Shown: positions 35,826 through 48,952 of the stretch, one piece after another
How positions within the stretch are numbered: position 1 is the first letter of the stretch
Layout of the letters: every line of letters begins with the position of its first letter
Position numbers and translations under genes: made by a program
DNA from: Solanum dulcamara
Taxonomy: Eukaryota > Streptophyta > Magnoliopsida > Solanales > Solanaceae
NCBI RefSeq assembly: GCF_947179165.1
Contig: NC_077240.1
Location: 6,684,001-6,748,000, forward strand
Length of the DNA: 64,000 nt
Reading direction: 5' to 3'
The notes under the pieces: model-generated
What the model was told of the DNA's origin: nothing
The model's input: the letters and a program-made list of their open reading frames with translations, nothing else
Database searches by the model: none

Positions 35826-37618
35826 CACCATCCCCGGCTCTAAATAAGTTTTATTTTTCTTCTTGGGAAGGATGTAGTGTATATATATTATGAGTTCATC
35901 TTAATTTAGTACTTTATGCTCAAACGCAACCTTTTGAGATCTTATTTGTGAGATTTCATTGAATATGTTATTGTTATATGCTGAATTTATACCCATAAAA
36001 TTCAAATCTTAAATTCTATCGTAGATCTGACTTTGACTTTTTTATGTCTCCTTTGTTGAAAAAAATTAAGAAAAAGAAAGGAGAAAGTGGATGCATTAGC
36101 GTGCATGGTGGTTGTACGACTTAGTGGAAGGTAAAAGGTAAAGTTAACAAGAAAAGAGAGTGTTGTTTTTCGCCTTCTTCTTTACCTCATTCCCACGTTA
36201 AACTTAAACCAACTATTCCCTCATTCTCAATTTATATAATGTTATTTGATTTGACATAAATTTTAAAAAAAAAGAAAGTCTTTTGAAATTTGTGGTCTAA
36301 ATTAAAATAAATCATAGATGTTCGTGTGACTATAAAGAAATGTATCATTCTTTTTAAAATTGACTAAATAGAAAAGTGTGTCACGTAAATTGAAACAGAA
36401 GAAGTAAGTAAATTTGAGAAGCTGCTAGCAGGCTTCAGTACTCTTGTACTTTATGGACAGATTTACCCTTAATCTTCTTTTTCTCAAGTGAAGCAAGCAT
36501 GAATATATTGTACCTAATGAAAAAAGAGACTTTTTTGATTGATAGTCAATGGACCTGCATGATGATGATTCTGATAGCTGTAACAATATGATTTGGTTTT
36601 TGACTTTTATTTGCAACAACAAAAAGGAGAGTGCAAAATGGGGCTAGCTGCCACTGTCTCCCATTTACTAGGTAATCACCATTGTCAACTCACATCAATT
36701 CAACCCTTTTTAACGTTTCAATTTTTCATTCATCTGAATTTTCTTCCTTCAAAAATTAACATGTATATAAAATGTCAAAATTATTAGATATTGAATTTTT
36801 TTTGACTTTTTTTTTGTGTATTTAGTTTTTTTATATTTTTAAATTTTTTTTGATAAGAATTCTTACTCCGATACTATCAAATACACCAATATCAACCTTT
36901 TGTCCTATAACTTGTTAGAGAGAGTTTTTTGAAATGATAATTGAGGACAAAAAGATGGATGAGAAAAATGTTTTTATATGTTACCACATGATGCCATTTT
37001 GGGTATACTTTACTTTCACATCTAAATTAATTTAAGTCTATCTCATTGTTGCGTCACATATTTTCAGCTGTCAAATTATATACTTATTATGCCAAAATAT
37101 ATATGGATAATTAAGAAAGAAATTCGATCGTCTCTAGAATATATTCATAAATCTTGATAAAATGTAAAGTATGTGTTTAATCTAATTAGATAATATGTGC
37201 ACGTCTAATATGTGTATCTTATCAAAAGTTGGAACAGTTTTTGTTGAGTGAATTTTGACTTGTAACATGAGTGCTTCATTCATATATATATTCAAAGCAT
37301 TTACACTGCCTCCATTAGTTTTTAATTTTTGCTAAAGTACTACTCCCTCCATTTAAAATAAAATGGCATACCTTTCATTTTAGTTTGTTTTAAAAAGAAT
37401 AACTTCTTTCGTTTTTTATAACACTTTAATTTCTTTTCCATGTGATATGTTTAGGGTCACAAGACTAAAAGGTATTTTGGTATGTTTGACATAATTTTTA
37501 AGATGGACATATATTTTGCAAACAATTCCACATTCACATTTCTGTTTTTCCTTTTCAGGTGCTTCCATTTACGAAAATCTAGGAATATATAAAATTAAGA
37601 GGAAAACAATAGCAAGCT
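35826..37618. other. Spacer; no gene established
   Basis: AT-rich. A short candidate exon at 36638-36671 (MGLAATVSHLL then a GT donor) is discussed and rejected below. Fragments of Stowaway-like ends ('actccctccattta', near 37342) are present. Confidence 0.5.
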
Positions 37619-37690
37619 TCCGTTATCGTCCAGCGGTTAGGATATCTGGCTTTCACCCAGGAGACCCGGGTTCGATTCCCGGTAACGGAA
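37619..37690 (+). tRNA. tRNA-Glu (anticodon UUC), copy 1
   Basis: A 72-nt cloverleaf. Acceptor TCCGTTA pairs with TAACGGA plus discriminator A. The D arm is in TCGTCCAGCGGTTAGGATA, the anticodon loop CTTTCAC carries TTC, and the T arm is CCCGGGTTCGATTCCCGG. No intron is present. It is a standard nuclear plant tRNA-Glu. Confidence 0.97.
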
Positions 37691-37912
37691 TTTGTTTTAA
37701 AAAATCATTTTATATTCAGATTATTACTTCAACAGAGTGTAAATCAATGAACATAGCTAAAAATTACCTACAAGATCGATAAGTGTAATACAATTCTCCA
37801 GATGTGTCTAGAAAATCCAACTGTGTCACAATTTCAATTCAATTAGAAAACTTCTCCTTGTGCCATGCATAAGTACAAAATTTATGCGAAACTGCAAGTG
37901 CTGCTAAGTTGT

Positions 37913-37972
37913 CCTACAAGCATATTGCATTTGTTGTCCTACAAGCATATTGCATTTGTTGTCCTACGTGCC
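37913..37972 (+). repeat. Short tandem repeat, unit 27 bp
   Basis: 'gtcctacaagcatattgcat' plus 'ttgtt' occurs twice in a row and starts a third time. Confidence 0.85.
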
Positions 37973-38545
37973 TTTTGCCCCATAACTTAAAGGTGATTTT
38001 AATCTTTTTTATCTTTTGCCCCTAGAGTACGTGAATTTTGACTAACATGAGTCCATTGAATTTACATGCAATCCTTGAGAACTATTTTAGAAGCTGAGAC
38101 TTTGAATTATAGAAAAGAAAGTTTATTGAGTTCTAAATAAATATATTATTAAAATATATATTATTTTGTGGACTTTTTAAGATAGTTATAGAATCTGTAC
38201 TAAAGATATTGTAGTTTCGCTCCTGGCTACACTACCTCCATTAAAAAATTATCATCTTCTTGTAAAAGTACTTGTTTTACGCAGATATTAGTGAAAGTAA
38301 AAATTACCTTCTCATCTTACGTATTTAACAATTGTTTTTGTCAAAATAACAACTAATTAAATGTAAACTTGCATCGTTCAATTTCCCTAAACTATACATT
38401 CAATCATTAGAATATAGACGTCACTTTGTGGGGATACACCGAACATGTTGTTGTCATTATATTAGTTTAGATGGACATATATTTTGCAAATAAAAAACTC
38501 CGATTTATATATATAAATAAACAAGAGAGAGCAAATTAACAAACA

Positions 38546-38617
38546 TCCGTTATCGTCCAGCGGTTAGGATATCTGGCTTTCACCCAGGAGACCCGGGTTC
38601 GATTCCCGGTAACGGAA
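38546..38617 (+). tRNA. tRNA-Glu (anticodon UUC), copy 2
   Basis: Identical over all 72 bases to the copy at 37619, in the same direction 927 bases away. The flanks are partly shared: 'agatggacatatattttgca' precedes both, and 'attcagat.attact' follows both. They therefore arose by a local tandem duplication. Confidence 0.97.
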
Positions 38618-39309
38618 TTTTTTAAAATGATTTTTGACTCAAATATATTCAGATAATTACTTCTTCAAGTAATGGGAAAATGAGAAGAAAAACCAAAAAC
38701 AAAGAAACGATATTATTACTATATTACATCTAAATTTTCTCTCTTGTCTGAATAACTGATTTCTATAAATAAGCTAAAAAAAAGTTTGGTTAGATCATGT
38801 TATCATAATTAGATATTAATCTTTGAATTTTAAGAAGTTTGATTAGTATTTTTCAAAAAAAAAAAAAAAAGAGAGTTGAAGATGACATATTTCTTGTCTC
38901 AACTTATTTCCTCATTTCGAGAATTACACCAATTCACATTCTATTCTTCTTGATTAATTCTGATATTTAGATTTCCAATAATAGAACAAGAAACAAGCAG
39001 ACCTCCAAGAAATAAGCAAATGAAGATGGTAGTGTATGAAAGTAGACTGTAATTACTCTGAATCAAAGAAGAAAAAAAAAACATAACTGCAATTTGTCTA
39101 CTACAATATTTACTAAAAATATAAACGTAACTTGAGAAGAAAACAAAAAAACATATTAACAGTTTCGAGATTGAGGAAATAGTTGTTGTCATTTGGTGCA
39201 TTTGCAGGACAGTTTTGAGTCTCCAAGAGGAGAGGGGGATTGAAATCAACTTCTAGTAGATCATTGAATCAGATATATACTTGAGCAATCACAAAAGCTA
39301 AGCTGAAGA

Positions 39310-42300
39310 TCAGTGATTCCGTTTATTAGAACCAGCTCTCCGTCGAGCCTTCCTCCTTTTGCTCTTCGGAGCAGAAAGCTGGGAAATAGACCGAATTTTT
39401 GGAGCCGGTTGATCATCCACTGGAACATCTGGATCTGGAACACTAGCTGGGATGGTAACCTTCTGGACATGTTCTAAAACATGAGGCTTTTCCGCAGAAT
39501 GAATCTTGAATTCCTCAAAGTTACTCATCTCTTCCTTCATTTTTTGATTGTAGATTAGAACGCCATCTTCAGACTGCACATGTGAAAGATGATAGGATGA
39601 ATTCAACACATTAACAATTGAATACCAAGAAGTTTTAGGTCACCATACTACCATATGAAGAATAATCATGATCTGAAATACAAACGATTTAACCACCAAC
39701 TATTTACTATTATAAATCAATGGGTTGACTAACTTAAAGCAGGAAATAACAATGACAGAGAGAGAGAGAGAGAGAGAGAAATGGAACCTAAATGAAAGCT
39801 AAAAGAAAACAAATAAAAGCACATCCCACCATTTTGCCTAGCTATTTTGAAAATCAACGTGAATTCTTTTTGAAGGGTTAATGATATATGATGAATCATA
39901 GGCGCATACACAGACATAGAACAGCAATCAATGAAGAATAGTGAGTCATATTTAAGTACTCACATTGGTGTTTGTATCCAATAGTAAGGAACGGTCTGTG
40001 CTTTCAATCACATCAGGGACGTTCACTGCTTGTCCATGTCTTGAAGCTGCATTGTCAGGCATAACCATATTATACTCAGATATCAGCTGTGATACAACAT
40101 CATGTGATCCTGATGGCATTTTGCCCCGATTGCCTTGAAGAAGGGCAGAACTTCGAGCAGAGCTGCCCAAAGCATTACATTGTAGAAGCGATTTCAAGTC
40201 ATCAGTGCTGGAGAACATCCCATTCTCACTTGTTACCTTGTCAAGTCTAGTTTTAAGCTGGATAACTTTTGACTGAAGAACCCCAATTTTGTGGAGTATT
40301 TTCTCCAGGGAAGCATCACCATCAGCAGGCTGTCGGTGTAAGTCATCGTCGGTGTTGATCTTGCCAGAGCAGATGGCTACAGAATTAAGAAGTGAAACGA
40401 TGTAATTCTTCAAGCAATTAGAAGAAAACTAGCAGAAGAAGTAAGCACACGCAACAGGTGATTTTGCATAGGATTACATTTACAAAAGAAAACTACTATT
40501 ATTATAGACTAGGGGACGTTTGGTACTAAGGAATTTTCTTTCCTCAGAAATAGGTGTTTTTCTTATGGGTGAGCGGAAAACATTTTCGAAAAATATTTCT
40601 AGTATTTGGTTGGTAATGGTGTTAGTGCTGCTTTTCAAAATAAGGACATTTAGATTTGACTAATAAGATAGAGAGGGGCAAGCCAAAATCTTCTAATCTT
40701 GATATTGTTCCACAACATGTATATTCTTTTAACTCTCCTATAGAGTATAGTATATTCTTTCATCTTCCTGCTAGGATAGATATTCTATCAACAAACTACC
40801 TAGCTTAGCTAGTTTGGTAGCTCCGCATCATGAACTGCATCAGAAAGGGCATTCGTATTGTCCAGAGTCGGTGTTTGATTTTAAGGAGAAAAATAGATTC
40901 CTAAAAATAAATAGTTCCGCTGAAGTTCCCTAACAATATGACATAAATAATTTCCTGTGCGCCTCCCCCACCCTCCAATTCCCAACCCTAAACCTGATAT
41001 TAACATGAAAGCACCATTTGATTTAGAGCACAAAGCAGAAGTCTCCACACCTCTTATCTTTGAATTTTCTAAAATCGAGCTTCAACCACTCTCTTGTTCA
41101 ATTCCTTAGTCTACTTATTTCTATTTCAATTTATGTTGTTTGTTCCCAGTTTTCAATTAGAAAATACATTTTATCTGTTCAGTGGTTAACAAAAGTTAGA
41201 TGTATGTCTACCCTGTCATTGGACCACTACTTCAAATGCTCATTTGACTGCATGCCTTTTATCTATATTCCCCAAATCCCACACCCCAGACTTCATCAAG
41301 GAACTCTAGCGCCAGGGTTGTTGCATCTCAATTCTCTTGGAGAGAGACTTCCTTAACCATGCCAAGGGAGTTACTTACCAGTTTTTTAAGGAAAATGTAA
41401 TCTTAGGGAAAATGTTTTCTCAAACAATTTAGCCAACCAAATGTGAAAAAATTTGAACACTTTCTGGAAAATGTTTAACTTCATACCAAACAGACCATAC
41501 ATCAAGTTCAAAGATGAGATGGATATGCACTAATGGGGGGTCAAAACGAATCAATTAATCAGCCATGCCTTAATCCAAACTAACTAGGATTGGCCTTATG
41601 AATTCCTTGTATCCATTCCATTGTATATGGGTCAACTATTTCATTCCACTACTAAACAAGCTATCTTTTATGTCAAATAAGGAGTTTTTTACAACTGTAG
41701 TTCCTACACTTATCCTTGCAATAACATACAAGTTTCTAACAGACCCAAAAAGACTCTTGACAGTTGACAAATACAGAGCATAATGCAAGTGTAACAGCTA
41801 ATCTTAATCTCAACTAACCATTATCACCAATATAATCCCCTTGCTTCCATTTTATTCTGTCCTTAACTAAGTCCGTAATTATTTTTTTGTAATTTTGAGC
41901 TGATCTGTGCTGTGCTGGTACGGATCAGGGATCAAAAACCTTGGCCCAGTCCCAGCCCAAAAAGTTAACTGGGATGGCCAAGGCCAATTTAAGGAAGTGG
42001 GCTCGTTTGGAGCTCATTTTTTAAGGGTCGGGTGGTGAGTTTCCTTACCCTCTAAATTGTTTTACCAGTATTCTAGCTTTGACAGACTCTTTAGCTAGTT
42101 TCATCAATTAACAAAATAATTAACAAATAGCAAGCATCAAGTCAATTAACAGAATATTGGAGCGAACACCAGAACAACATTAGGAACCCACAAAAAGCAC
42201 TACACTATGTGTGCTGATGATTACCCAGCCAGGTTATTATGTGTGTGCCAAGTTTCATACAATGCTAATCAAAGTTACAAGAAAACACCCAGAGGAATTA

Positions 42301-45300
42301 TGTGGTCCCACATTGAATAGGGGATATTACACTCTTCAGGTTATCATCAGGATTCATACTCATCTATTGCAATTAAGCGCATTGCAAAAGATAAGAACCA
42401 AGCCAATGACACTGCTTAAAGAACGCAACCACAAGTTACTGTCCCTGAAAACACTCTCTCTTTACTATCTATCATTATTATTTATATTTTATCTGGAATC
42501 TTTACACCTGCTTTACATCTTCTAATTATTGCTCTCATATCTTAATAAATTCAAAGATAAAAAATAATAATCAAATAAGTAGATATACAAAAGGGGATAG
42601 AGGAGTATTAATCTCTCAAGTTCTATGAAAGCAAGTCTACATCTACTGAGAGTTGCAGATTAAAGTAGAGCAAAACCAATGTATAGCTTTCCTTAAAACA
42701 AGAGCCTACCGCTAGGCCTTTTTATGTCCTATGTGATGGTATTATACCCAAGTTGATCTTTTATCAGCATCAACCTGATAATTGCAACTATTTTTACTCC
42801 AGCAAGTACATTCTTCACATGCATGCATATATCTGTCACTTAAGTGCCGTCGACCATACCTATGTAACTCGTCCGGAAACTCATAGTCACTCTTTGTTTC
42901 CTTGATTTTAGGAATCTTAGCTCAGATTATTCCAATTTGATTCCGTCTTAACCCACCAGTCTGATGAAACCTAACTAAATGACTGTGTAGTCTTGAGTCA
43001 CCACCTAACGTCCTAACCTCTCACACCAAGCAATCTTGCACCTGTCAATGAAAGTACTAACTAATTCTAACTGATCAATGGAAGTAAAATAGGACTTGTG
43101 GCATATTGACAGAATGAGAGGTCACAAGTAAATAAGCAATTAGGGATCAATTCATCAACAAATCTCAGATATACAAAAAAGGAAAAGTACTAACTGTATT
43201 GGAAAACTTCAATCTTTAAAATCTCCCGTCAACATTAAAGAAACTTGCACTCAAGAAATAATTGTAAATTCTTAACCAAACAGCAGCTGCCTTGCACAAG
43301 AAGTCACAATTCCATATAGCTTCCAAACATAGCCTCTGTTGTGTGTGCAATAGCCATTAATAAAAGACTTGAATAGGAACAACATATGCATTGCTACCAA
43401 TTTGATATTATCGAATTATTTTTCCACCAAGAAGCAACAAAGAACCACAACAACTGCAACTCAAAATTGAGAAAAGTATGCATTCGAACCTATTTTGTCC
43501 AATTCATTGTCCAGAAAAGAGCCATCAGCACTTGACTTTCTTTTTTCTGCAAGTCACAAATACAAATTCATGATTTGCAAATGAAAATGTGAAACTAGGC
43601 TAAAGGACAACGAAGGTAAATATTACCAAAGAATGAGAACAAGGGATGATGAGACATATAAGCTGCTATATCCAATGTATCTTCAGTTCTTCTTCTCTTC
43701 TTTCTCTTCACAACCTTATCTCTTAAACTATTACAAGAAAATGGAATTGACTTTGAACCTAAATCTTCCAATTGAACACTTCCCATTTGAAGCTTCATCT
43801 GGTGGTTGTCATCCCGCATTTGCTTCTCATATTTCCGAGTTTGCGACTGAAGCAGATGGAGTTTCAACTCAATCAACTTGCATCGCTGCCTTAGAGGTTG
43901 TATAAAGTCTCTCCACTGAGGGGTAACCTTTTTCCTCCTAAAGGACAAAAAAAGGAACGTGTTAAGGTTTTTCGAAGATATTCTCTTACTCTAGAAAAGG
44001 CACAAAACACCACAAAGGACTACACTATCCCAAATCCAATGTTGAATCTGACACGAAGTCACCTAAGTCAAGGATGAGATGATTAGCCAGTTCTGTCTGT
44101 GAACGAGAAACTCAAGTTACTCAACAGCAAGTTCATGGTCAGACTAGGTTGAACAACTACCCTAGGGGGTAGCCTGGCGGTTGAAGATCAAAATAACGAC
44201 CTTAGGAACCTGGTTCAATCCCAGAAGCGGCTACACAATATGAATTCTTTCTATATGCTCAAACCTTGGTGGCCGAGTTAGCCGATACCTATACTGAATG
44301 GAAACAAATACCAAGTGAATTAGTCGAGGCGCGCACAAGCTAGCCTGACCACCACCATTATCCAGAAAAGGGAAACACCTTCGTTGAACAACTAAACCAT
44401 GCATAGATATTTCCCATAGCAAGCCAATCCTTCAATGTAACAAGAAAATTGACTTCAATAGATGAATCAATCCCTGCACATGACGTCATGACCGGCCTGC
44501 ATGATTACTGGCAAAATTTTGCAACCAGAGCACATTTTTAACAGTGTTCACTCACTCTCGATCCACTCATTGATTACGGAGTTCATTTCTCTCCTCAATG
44601 TAACTTTTGCAACTCCAGGTTTTGTTGGAGTTACAGGACAGATAGAGCAGCAATTACCATCTTTCTCTCTATGACAGGAATTACTTTTTATTGACTTATC
44701 ATTCTCATGTCAGACAATACTAATATCTATTTTTCTCAACCTAAATTACACGCCCAAACAATCAGTGACTAACAAATAACCCACCCCAATTCCAGAAAAT
44801 CTGTTATACTAGACATTATGGCAATTTTCTTAATTAGCTCGACGGTATCACCAATAAGATCATTAAGTTCTAAAAACTAACAGCTATGGAATCGAAAAAA
44901 ATATACTCATAAAACCATCTTTAAGTTTATTTTATATCATGCAACAAAAAATATAGATGATCAACTTTTTCTGCAGAATTTAACAAAGCTAAAAAATGCT
45001 ATGTTGACTTTTGAAGTTTACCCACTGGAAAAATGTCCAGAAAGAGATAAAGAAGTGACCACTCTTTATGGGGTTAGCCTCTGGAGATCCATGAGAAGCT
45101 TGTGGAATAAAGTTGAGAGCAACTCAAAGTTAAACGTTTTGGATGGCAGGAAGACAAGATTTTGGAAGGACAATTGGCATGAGAAAGGCAACATGGAAAC
45201 AAAGCACTACAGCAGAACCATGGACACCACAGGGATGGAATTTCACTTTCAGAAGGCAGTTGAATGACTGGGAGGTCATGAGAGTTGTGCAAACAGGGGG

Positions 45301-47002
45301 AGGATGAACTATGGTGGATCAGAGATGAAAAGGGAGTGTTCAAAGTCAACAAAACCTACAAGTTGATGGATCCAACAAATCAGCATGGTACAAGATGGCC
45401 CTGGAAACAAATATGAAATTGTAGAATACCTCACAAAGTATCATGCTTTGTCTGCTTAATGGCTAAGGAAGCAATCCTTACACAGGACAATGCCATGAAG
45501 AGGGGGATAACCTTGTGCTCCAGGTACTTCCTATGTGGTGAAACATCCGAGACGGTTAAACATCTATTTTTACATTGCAAGTACACCCAACATTTATGGA
45601 GAATATTTCTGAGCCTCAAAGGCATTTCCTGGACCATGCCTAGGAAGGTGGCTGAGGCCTTAATGAGTTGGGAGGAAGAAGGGGTACATGCTAAGGACAG
45701 AGGTAGATGGAGAATTATCCCTAGTGCTATATGGTGAACAATGTACAGAAAGTTAAACTTAACAGCATTCCACTTTTAGTTTTTTGTTGTAATCAGTTAT
45801 ACTCAAATGACACTATCTCTATCATTGATGTTCTAGACTCAATTTAGTCATAGAGAAGTGAAATTAGGAGGACACTTGTACATAAGGTTTCAATACAACA
45901 CATGTATTATTTTGTGATGTAATACAAAGTTACCAAGTTTTTTAAAAAAATGTCCACTAAGAGAGCTTGATTTCTGCAATCAGTTTCATTTTCTGATGAA
46001 TAAAGCGGTGAACTATAACGCTTATTAACATATGAAGCATCAAAATTCAGAGGGAGAAACTGTGAATCACTTGCTACTACATTGAAATTTGTGTGGCGAA
46101 TTTGGTGCATGTTTCTCAATATTTTTGGGGTCTATTGGGACATGCCAGCAAATGTTAAACAACTTCTGAGCTGTTGGAAGAGGCAAGGAACGAGTAAGGA
46201 TGAAAAGAAGATCTGGAAGGTCATTCCTCTTTGCATTATATGGAGAATCTGGCTCGAGAGGAGTGAACAGAAGATGCTTCACGGGAACGAGGAGAATGTT
46301 TCTATTGTAAAATATATTTGGATCCAAAATTTTAAAAAGGAATTGGTGCAATGCAGATTTTTCTGCTGATAGCAACATAATGCTGGAGTTCTTGAAATCC
46401 TTACAGCTTTAAAGTATTCCTTTCCAGCAAATCTTTTTGTACTATGTCTCAGTGCCAGCTTGGTACTGAGCCTTTATAAATAAAATTTACCTTTGTTCAT
46501 CACAAATATGAAGCATAAAAAGGCAAAGCATCAGAAATCAAACTGCAGACTACAGAAAAAAAAGGCTATCCAATAAATAAAGATCTAGGCGAAGTAATAC
46601 ATACGTCATCCTAAATAGGTCACCAAGTCCACTAAATGCTAGTTCAGATGTAGCATCACCGCTGTATTCTGATGTACACTCGGTGTCATTCATAATTGTG
46701 CAATTCCCTGCTTCAGAAATAATACTCTCAAAAGAACTTGAACTTTCCGTCAACTCTTCCCAATCTGATTGCACCAGCACACTATCAGCAGGAGCTGTAC
46801 ATTCTGTTATATCAATTTCATCGTCCTCAATGCCATGGACTTCCTCCTTTACTTGTTCAACCAAGGAGGTATGAGCCTCATAGTTGCTAGCACAATTTAC
46901 ATAACTAGCTTCAAGTTCTTTAGAATCACTTCCATTCTGCTTTTTTACCGAAGCATCTGAAATCATGTTTGTATTTTGCTTGTTCTCCATTTCACGTCCC
47001 AT
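39310..47002 (-). CDS. Uncharacterised plant protein, 480 residues, probably nuclear; five coding exons
   Basis: On the minus strand, exons 47002-46605, 43937-43627, 43546-43490, 40376-39964 and 39573-39310 have matching phases and encode 480 residues. Exon 1 encodes an acidic, Ser/Glu-rich region (SDWEELTESSSSFESI). Exon 2 holds the most structured part: VTPQWRDFIQPLRQRCKLIE, a helical Gln-rich stretch, then the basic run VVKRKKRRRTEDTLDIAAYM followed by SHHPLFSFF. Exon 4 encodes a predicted coiled coil (LEKILHKIGVLQSKVIQLKT). The C-terminus ends in a second basic cluster, KSKRRKARRRAGSNKRNH. I recall this arrangement from a plant-only family of unknown function but assert no named homologue. 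The two basic clusters suggest nuclear location. Introns 1 and 4 are long (2.7 and 3.1 kb) and hold LINE, SINE and MITE insertions. The start is the first ATG after a probable leader intron. Confidence 0.85.
40512..41497. mobile_element. About 1-kb inverted-repeat DNA element in intron 4
   Basis: The left end 'ggggacgtttggtactaagg' is complemented at the right by 'ttcataccaaacagacc'. 'ttttc.gaaaa' words also recur inverted near both ends. It has no transposase and resembles a foldback hAT-type derivative. Confidence 0.65.
41498..43489. other. Remainder of intron 4; no feature established
   Basis: Read on both strands, this shows no coding stretch or well-delimited repeat. Confidence 0.5.
44155..44372 (+). 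mobile_element. tRNA-derived SINE in intron 1
   Basis: An A-box-like 'tagcctggcggttgaag' and B-box-like 'ggttcaatccc' are 45 bases apart. The 3' body has 'gaggcgcgcacaagctagcc' and 'ccaccaccattatc', which I recognise as a solanaceous SINE 3' end. Confidence 0.7.
45001..45740 (+). mobile_element. LINE fragment with zf-RVT domain in intron 1
   Basis: The + frames read NVLDGRKTRFWKDNW, then (after a shift) IPHKVSCFVCLMAKEAILTQ, then LCSRYFLCGETSETVKHLFL and HCKYTQHLW. These are the classic end of a plant LINE reverse-transcriptase polyprotein, with a Cys/His zinc-binding pattern. Stops separate the parts. It lies antisense to the host gene. Confidence 0.85.
46030..46480 (+). mobile_element. Second LINE 3' fragment in intron 1
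   Basis: The + frame reads MPANVKQLLSCWKRQGTSKD, then KIWKVIPLCIIWRIWLERSE, then the LINE C-terminus. After the stop, 'agtgccagcttggtactgag' leads to a short end. Probably the same family as the 45001 fragment. Confidence 0.75.
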
Positions 47003-47405
47003 TTTGCAATATCTTACAATTCAATCCATTCTCAGCACATCAAAAGAAAATATGTGCGGACAACCTGCCATGGAAAGGGGAATTGTTAATGAGAAACTAC
47101 AAGACAAAATACACAGGATTTACTTTCTTTTGCAGTCCATCCATACTCGCAGGGTTGACCCTTTATTATTTCCGAAAATAAATTATAAAGACGACCCTTT
47201 ATTGTTTCAAAAAGATAATAAAGTAAAACGAAAATATTTGCTTTGGACATTGCCAAAACTGAAAGTACCAACAATTGCTTCAGGTTTTCAGATGGCATTC
47301 ACTGGAACATATTATCCATAAGTTAAAGGCAGCATCAAGCACCAAGTAGTGCTAGTTTTATGAAACTGATTTCTTTTTTTGAAACTGAAAGTAGTGCTAG
47401 CTAAA

Positions 47406-47895
47406 AGTCCATCGGTTGTGGGATGAGAAATTGTTCTCCTTATGTGATCATGGGAAATCCTCACTTCATGAGCGTTAAATTAGGTCCCCGGTTCATTTTC
47501 TCATCATGGCATCAGAGCAAGTAAAGGTCCTAGGTTCAAGTCTTGCCATCAATCATTATCACAAAAAGATTCCACATACTTGGCTCATGAAAAAATCAAA
47601 TCCGTACATGAGGGGCATGTTGAATGCACAATTAAATAAATAAAAGTGTGCTCTCTCTAATGACTTAAACTTTTAGATGAAATGGTCACACCCTTCAGTG
47701 GGTATCAGAGTCATACCCATCCCCAATTCTTGGTTTACTCAACATTAGGCCTCCCATATTGTTGTCCATGCTCCAGTTGGTAGGCCTAGGCATGCGAAGG
47801 TGTTAGAAGTCCCACATCGGTTGTGGGATGGGAAATTATTCTCCTTATATAGTCTTGGCATCCTCACCTCATGTGCTAGCTTTTGAGGTTGAGTT
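47406..47895 (+). mobile_element. Decayed TRIM-type LTR element(s)
   Basis: LTR-like sequence 'catcggttgtgggatg.gaaatt' occurs at 47410 and again at 47816. The second starts tgttagaagtcccacatcgg at 47801. The first is followed by tggcatcagagc (47507-47518) and the interior has gggtatcagag (about 47699), both like the initiator-Met tRNA primer site. A purine-rich 'gcgaaggtg' stands before the second LTR. Two primer sites suggest a nested or recombined pair. Confidence 0.65.
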
Positions 47896-48940
47896 AGGCC
47901 TAGGTGCATCTTCTTTATCCAAAATGCAAAACTTTCAACCATGCAACGTGCTATCAAAATCTAAAAGTTACCCTTCACCCTTCAAGGCAACGTCTTTCAA
48001 TCATAGTGAACTATCAATTAAACAAGCATATATCTAAAAAGAGTGAAAAGGAATGGAGAAGAAAAAAGAGAACTTTTCTCTAGAATCAAGATTTCAAGGC
48101 ATCAGCCAAATGGAACACTCAGTTCAAAATCTCTACATGGATTTTATACACAAGGTACGGCCTAGCAATTGACAAAGTTGGAATAAAAGCCATGGGGTGT
48201 AAGGTTTCCACAATAAATAAAAATCCATGTATAATTTTCCTATCTGCCTAAGTCATGGTGGGCAGAATATGCACTAGTACTAGTGGAAGGACGCAAATAT
48301 ATCTAGCAGAGCTATATAGTACTTCCCGCACCTTTGTCCTGCTGAGAAGATACCAGCACCATAGTTTTAAAAAAATCTACAATCAAACAAAAACCGAGAG
48401 ATTCAACAGTGCCCAGTACAATTCTAACTAAAGAGAGCCAAACCCAAGCATTCCCAGAAAATCAGGATCTTCAATTTTAACCTGAGTCTTTGATTTCTCC
48501 TTTTCCCCCTTTTAATCTATTAACACGTTTTACTTCAAGAAAATCAGAAATTTTCTAATGTTAATTTGAAAATTCCATAAAACTATTATTTACTAGTACT
48601 ACCTTAGAATCAAAGTAGAATTCTCCTAACACATGACAGAAGAACTTCCAAGAACACAACATCCACAGTGGGTCTGAACAGGCTTCAGACCCTGCTTTGA
48701 ACCGAATCAGAAAACCCAGTTCAACATATGATCATTTGTTTCAAGAAAGTAAATCAAAGTGCCGAAACTTCAAAGACCCAATTCCAAAATTCAATCAAAA
48801 GGTAAAGAAAAGTAATCTTACATACCACTGTGGAAGAAATTCAAGAATTTCCGATTCAAAAGTTTTCAACAGACTCAGCCCTCATTACTTGATTCCTCGT
48901 CATCATCGTCAAATAGTACCCTGGGCCTAGTGGGTGGGTT

Positions 48941-48952
48941 GGGGGGGGGGGG
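48941..48952 (+). repeat. G12 homopolymer near the 5' end of the 480-residue gene
   Basis: A run of 12 G, preceded by tgggtgggtt. Its length may be unstable. Confidence 0.9.

Noticed and set aside
36593..36787. Possible first exon of a gene (MGLAATVSHLL followed by a GT donor at 36672), with a candidate acceptor at 37558
   Set aside because: The would-be second exon runs straight into the tRNA-Glu gene, and no domain follows. The exon is too short to support.
37516..37782. 88-codon open frame
   Set aside because: It reads through the tRNA-Glu gene, and its middle is tRNA sequence in translation.
37913..37972. Short direct repeats that might suggest a CRISPR array
   Set aside because: They are contiguous tandem copies without spacers in a plant nuclear genome.
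41060..41356. 98-codon frame in intron 4 of the 480-residue gene
   Set aside because: It lies inside the inverted-repeat element at 40512-41497, with no domain pattern or splice support.
46683..46960. Plus-strand frames opposite exon 1 of the 480-residue gene
   Set aside because: They are shadows of the minus-strand coding exon.
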